Below, in pieces: positions 58,801-64,000 of a DNA stretch of 64,000 bases. The notes below the pieces were generated by a model. It was not told where the DNA came from. It searched no databases and saw only the letters and a program-made list of their open reading frames with translations. The stretch covers positions 16,605,789 through 16,669,788 of the forward strand of contig NC_087062.1 in the NCBI RefSeq assembly GCF_963678635.1, in the 5' to 3' direction. The position numbers and the translations under genes were made by a program. Numbering within the stretch: the stretch's first letter is position 1; each line of letters begins with the position of its first letter. The stretch comes from Symsagittifera roscoffensis. Lineage: Eukaryota; Xenacoelomorpha; Acoela; Convolutidae.

Positions 58801-59381
58801 CTCAATTTATAGAGCAGTCTATGGAGCAGTAACAACATCAAGTAAATGTAATGAAAATAAAATGGAACTTTTTTAATTGAGATTTTTTGGGAAAATCATC
58901 CCTCCACACACCATATTAAGTACAAAGTGATACATTTCGCTCCTAGTAACAAATCAATTATGGCAAATAAGCTTCCTTCAACCAATTTGGAACGGTTTCT
59001 ATGACGGATTAAATCTCCGCTTACGCGTGAACAAATTCCCATAACTTTACGAAAAGTGATCACAGGTGAAATATCTTTCCAAATTTAAGCTCAGGACAAC
59101 AATACTCTTTGAATGATATTTTAAAAATCCCAACAAAAATGGCTAGTTAAAAAGTTAAAATTTGTCTGGAGAAAAAACCACCCGATCACAAATATTCCGT
59201 TACTTTCGTTTCGGAACAAAAATAGACTGTGTTAAAATCCTTAGCATTGGCTGTGCTGTACTCAATAGCTGGTTATTGATCAAAACGAACACATTTAATC
59301 GCAAAAATATTTGCGTCGCAACAAAATTTGCCACTTGATAGTTCAAACTATAACATAAGCATTGCTTGTGTAATAAAACGG
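52861..59381. other. AT-rich DNA without a supported gene
   Basis: It begins with the TIR gene 3'UTR, with AATAAA signals at 52900-52910. Diverged short duplications are visible (a TATTACACTCGTTGTCA phrase near 53140 and 53960; a block with GATTACAAGTC and TGCTCTTGCGTATGC near 57630 and again near 58115). No frame above about 80 codons and no recognised protein. Confidence 0.5.
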
Positions 59382-59696
59382 AAGTTACTTTTCGGCTTCA
59401 CTCGCTCGAAACTAAACTTAAACTCAAAAAATCGTAACGATTTTCCTCGATTTTTGATCAATTTAGTGTCGTTCGAATCACGTCTGAAGAAAAACTTTCA
59501 ATGGTCGCAACAAAAATTTAAACACACGAATACTAAGTTCCTCTTTATTCTTTTCCACGTGCTTTATTTATGGATGAAAATAAATACATTATGGAAAAAT
59601 ATAGTGTTCCTAGGCTGTGTTTTTTTCAGACATGATTCGAACGACACTAAACTTTGAGCTTAAGTATAATTTCGAGCGAGTAAAGCGAAAAGTAAC
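59382..59696. mobile_element. Foldback (inverted-repeat) element, about 315 bp
   Basis: The left arm 59382-59488 and right arm 59625-59696 are reverse complements over about 72 bp, sharing GTTACTTTTCG, ACTCGCTCGAAA and TTTAGTGTCGTTCGAATCA. The left arm has about 35 extra bp containing a short palindrome (AATCGTAACGATT). The spacer of about 136 bp has no coding potential. This is the shape of a MITE or other non-autonomous foldback element. No clear target-site duplication was identified. Confidence 0.8.
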
Positions 59697-59844
59697 GTTA
59701 ATTTTACCAGAATTTTATTTAGCTTTTTAGGAGCAGAAAAATTGATTTAAATAAAAATAAAACTAGTTTGAAGTTTCATTTTGCGATTCCTTGGCAAATA
59801 TAGGCTGTTCAAAGGCCTTCTCCCATCATTTTAAGCAAAGTTTG

Positions 59845-59910
59845 AATGTTGCAAAAGATCGTTTGTGCCAACAAAAATGATTCAAAATGCAAACGATCTT
59901 TTGCAAGATT
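59845..59910. repeat. Long perfect hairpin
   Basis: GCAAAAGATCGTTTG (59851-59865) and CAAACGATCTTTTGC (59890-59904) are perfect reverse complements. With one mismatch the arms extend to 21 bp (59845-59910). The loop is 24 nt. GCGAAGC-TGC-GCTTCGC follows at 59919-59935. Confidence 0.9.
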
Positions 59911-60014
59911 TAACATAGGCGAAGCTGCGCTTCGCGAACACTTGCAAGAACACGACCAAAAAGCAGCTCTATCAAAGGAAATAAGAAAAAGTAGAAATAA
60001 GCCTCGAATTAGCA

Positions 60015-60095
60015 AAAACTCGGCTACATGTCCGATTCGAATCTGCGACCTAGCACATTAAGTCTCGCGCCCTAACCACTCGGCCACGGATGCTC
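60015..60095 (-). other. Degenerate tRNA-like sequence
   Basis: The minus strand has a good A box (TGGCCGAGTGGTTAGGGCG) and a good B box (AGATTCGAATC) at tRNA-like spacing, resembling a Ser/Leu-type tRNA. The anticodon stem and the acceptor stem do not pair, so this is a tRNA pseudogene or SINE head rather than a working tRNA. Confidence 0.5.
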
Positions 60096-60099
60096 AAAA

Positions 60100-61717
60100 T
60101 CCCCAAAAACTAGCCACCAGTAGCGCAGCTAAAATTGTCAATTCGATGCAGCAAAAATAGCACCAAATAAAAAAGACACAATTTTGCATGTAATAAATTA
60201 AAAATAAAGCCAAATAGTAGCACTTTTATCTCCGACTTAGTTTGGAAAAAAGAAAATGTAAATCGCAAGTGTAAATAACAAAAAGTACTATTCAGTATCA
60301 TCACGGCACAAGTATCCAGCTTTTTGCTTTTGATATACACATCATTTTTGTTAACTAAGTTATGTCTCATTTTAAGATTTTTTTAAGGTACTTTATAGAA
60401 AAATGCTATTTCAAAAACATCAATTAAACAGTATGCTATTTTGAATTTGTATTGAAGAGAATGTCAATGGCGAAACAAGAACAAAATAAGCCTAATAATA
60501 GACATAGAAAAGTCTTAAGCTAATCGATGATAAAACAATATTGAGTACTTACAGAGAAAGATTGATTCGAAAGTTGAAATAATATTTACGGCACTTCTAG
60601 CAATTAGTTGACTCAACTGCCAAACTTCAGCAGACAAGACACTAGCATCAATATTGAATTAAGCATAGGTAAATTATGATAGGCGGCTCTCTAAAAAATG
60701 GGAAGCATGCAAGTCTCTTGAAAAGGCAAGCATGCCCCGTATATCTTTTAGGCAAATTGTACCTTAATTAAATTGTTCCGAAGACCAATTCTTTGCTAGT
60801 AATAACTTTCAAATTTAGGGTGTCTAATTATGTCTGCTTCAAGTTTGGATTTTTCCGGAACCCAATTATTTTTTATTGAGGGAATGGGAATCTCTTAAGC
60901 TACCCTACTTTTTACTGAAGACAATTAACTAAAAGCAGCAACATTTCATACATAACATGTAACGTCAGGTTTCAATCATCAGTTTCTTTCAAAAATGATT
61001 TGGCACTTAAAAAAGTCCTGAGAGGAATAAAGAAACTGGATTTCAACAGAAGTAGATAAGTCAGAATTTAGTTAGGTGGTGGTTATGAGAGAGAGAGGGG
61101 GGGGGGGGGGGTAGTCAAAAAGACCTCTGAGTAGAATACATGATACATTTCAAAGAGATTAAAGGCGACAAACTTGTAAACTTTGATGGATTGATTTGAG
61201 CAGAAGCGTTTCAAGAGCAGCGTTTGATTTTTGAGCATTTTTAGATACAGATATAAATTTGACGGTTTTATGGAAGGCTACTTTCCTTACAGATGGGATG
61301 GCGTAAATTTGAAGCACCTTTTGTTGAAAAACGTAAAGGCTGTCTATGATAACTCTTGTCAGTCATAATCACAAATACACTTGGAAAAGACAACTTGGTG
61401 TCAATTTAAACCGATTTCAATAGGCAGCCTTTTTGTATGTTTGGCTAAAGTTTCATTTTATTTTTCATCTTTTAACAAATTTTCGGCATTCCTTTAGACT
61501 CTAACTTTGTTTCGTAGCAGGTAAGGTAGTAACCTTACCTTTAACTAAGGTTTATTTCAAATTCGTTAGCAGAGCGAAGTAACATCAACATGGATCAACA
61601 AATAGCGATAACATTGTCAGATACTTTAAGCTAGTTTCTTTCAGTTATTCGTTCTATCGTCCGTTTCCATGCTTGAACTGAATTCGATTATGTAATGTTG
61701 GGAGCTATTATGTAATA
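60100..61717. other. AT-rich DNA and 3' region of the minus-strand gene
   Basis: No supported gene. A GA repeat runs into 15 G at 61097-61111. The part next to 61717 should hold the 3'UTR of the minus-strand gene. Confidence 0.4.

Positions 61718-64000
<2,283 letters not shown>

Noticed and set aside
60015-60095. Functional tRNA gene
   Set aside because: A and B boxes are good but the anticodon and acceptor stems do not pair.

Overview
The window is from an animal nuclear genome, most likely an invertebrate whose phylum I cannot fix. Support comes from an animal-type CTP synthase, a TIR-domain gene split by GT-AG introns with matching phases, non-LTR retrotransposon fragments, satellite and foldback repeats, and very AT-rich intergenic DNA. 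There is no sign of operons, ribosome binding sites or CRISPR.

Positions 1-35471 are a nest of Ty3/gypsy-type LTR retrotransposon DNA, more GC-balanced than the rest of the window. A left copy (1-6097) carries gag, protease, reverse transcriptase and RNase H, and is cut off before the integrase by a decayed LINE fragment (6098-8132). An LTR-like block follows (8133-8951), then a leader with tRNA T-arm antisense sequence, a roughly 570 bp minisatellite of TCTTGGGACAG units, and a second gag-pol (10537-19282). That gag-pol runs through integrase and GPY/F module to an unusual C-terminal extension resembling a TARG1/OARD1-type macro domain. After a 24-bp tandem repeat comes about 14.4 kb of further same-strand open reading frames (19732-34154) in the position where env genes usually lie. 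One is an SGNH (GDSL) hydrolase with all its signature blocks. The rest I do not recognise. The cassette is rearranged by near-identical internal duplications and complementary deletions. A polypurine tract (34187-34204) and a 3' LTR (about 34205-35471) close the element, giving a giant retrotransposon of about 27 kb. Both gag-pol copies share frameshifts and in-frame stops, so these copies look non-autonomous or dead unless recoding occurs.

Positions 35472-47229 are host DNA: an intronless CTP synthase coding region (36491-38350) behind a 5'UTR splice acceptor, a 7-copy satellite of about 168 bp with a hairpin core (39281-40345), a nest with a LINE reverse-transcriptase fragment and an antisense gag fragment inside 90-bp direct repeats (43659-45598), and a degenerate array of about 86 bp units (45640-46530).

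Positions 47230-52860 are best read as one four-exon gene for a roughly 396-residue TIR-domain protein. Exon phases agree at every junction and the putative NADase glutamate is present. Its first intron holds a duplicated segment and a palindromic pair of 17-bp tandem arrays. From 52861 on the sequence is AT-rich and mostly featureless, with a foldback element (59382-59696), a 21-bp-arm hairpin (59845-59910), a degenerate tRNA-like sequence, and the terminal coding exon of an unrecognised minus-strand gene (61718-62232).

All calls come from reading the sequence and its translations; no database search was run, and identities and motif counts are by-eye estimates.
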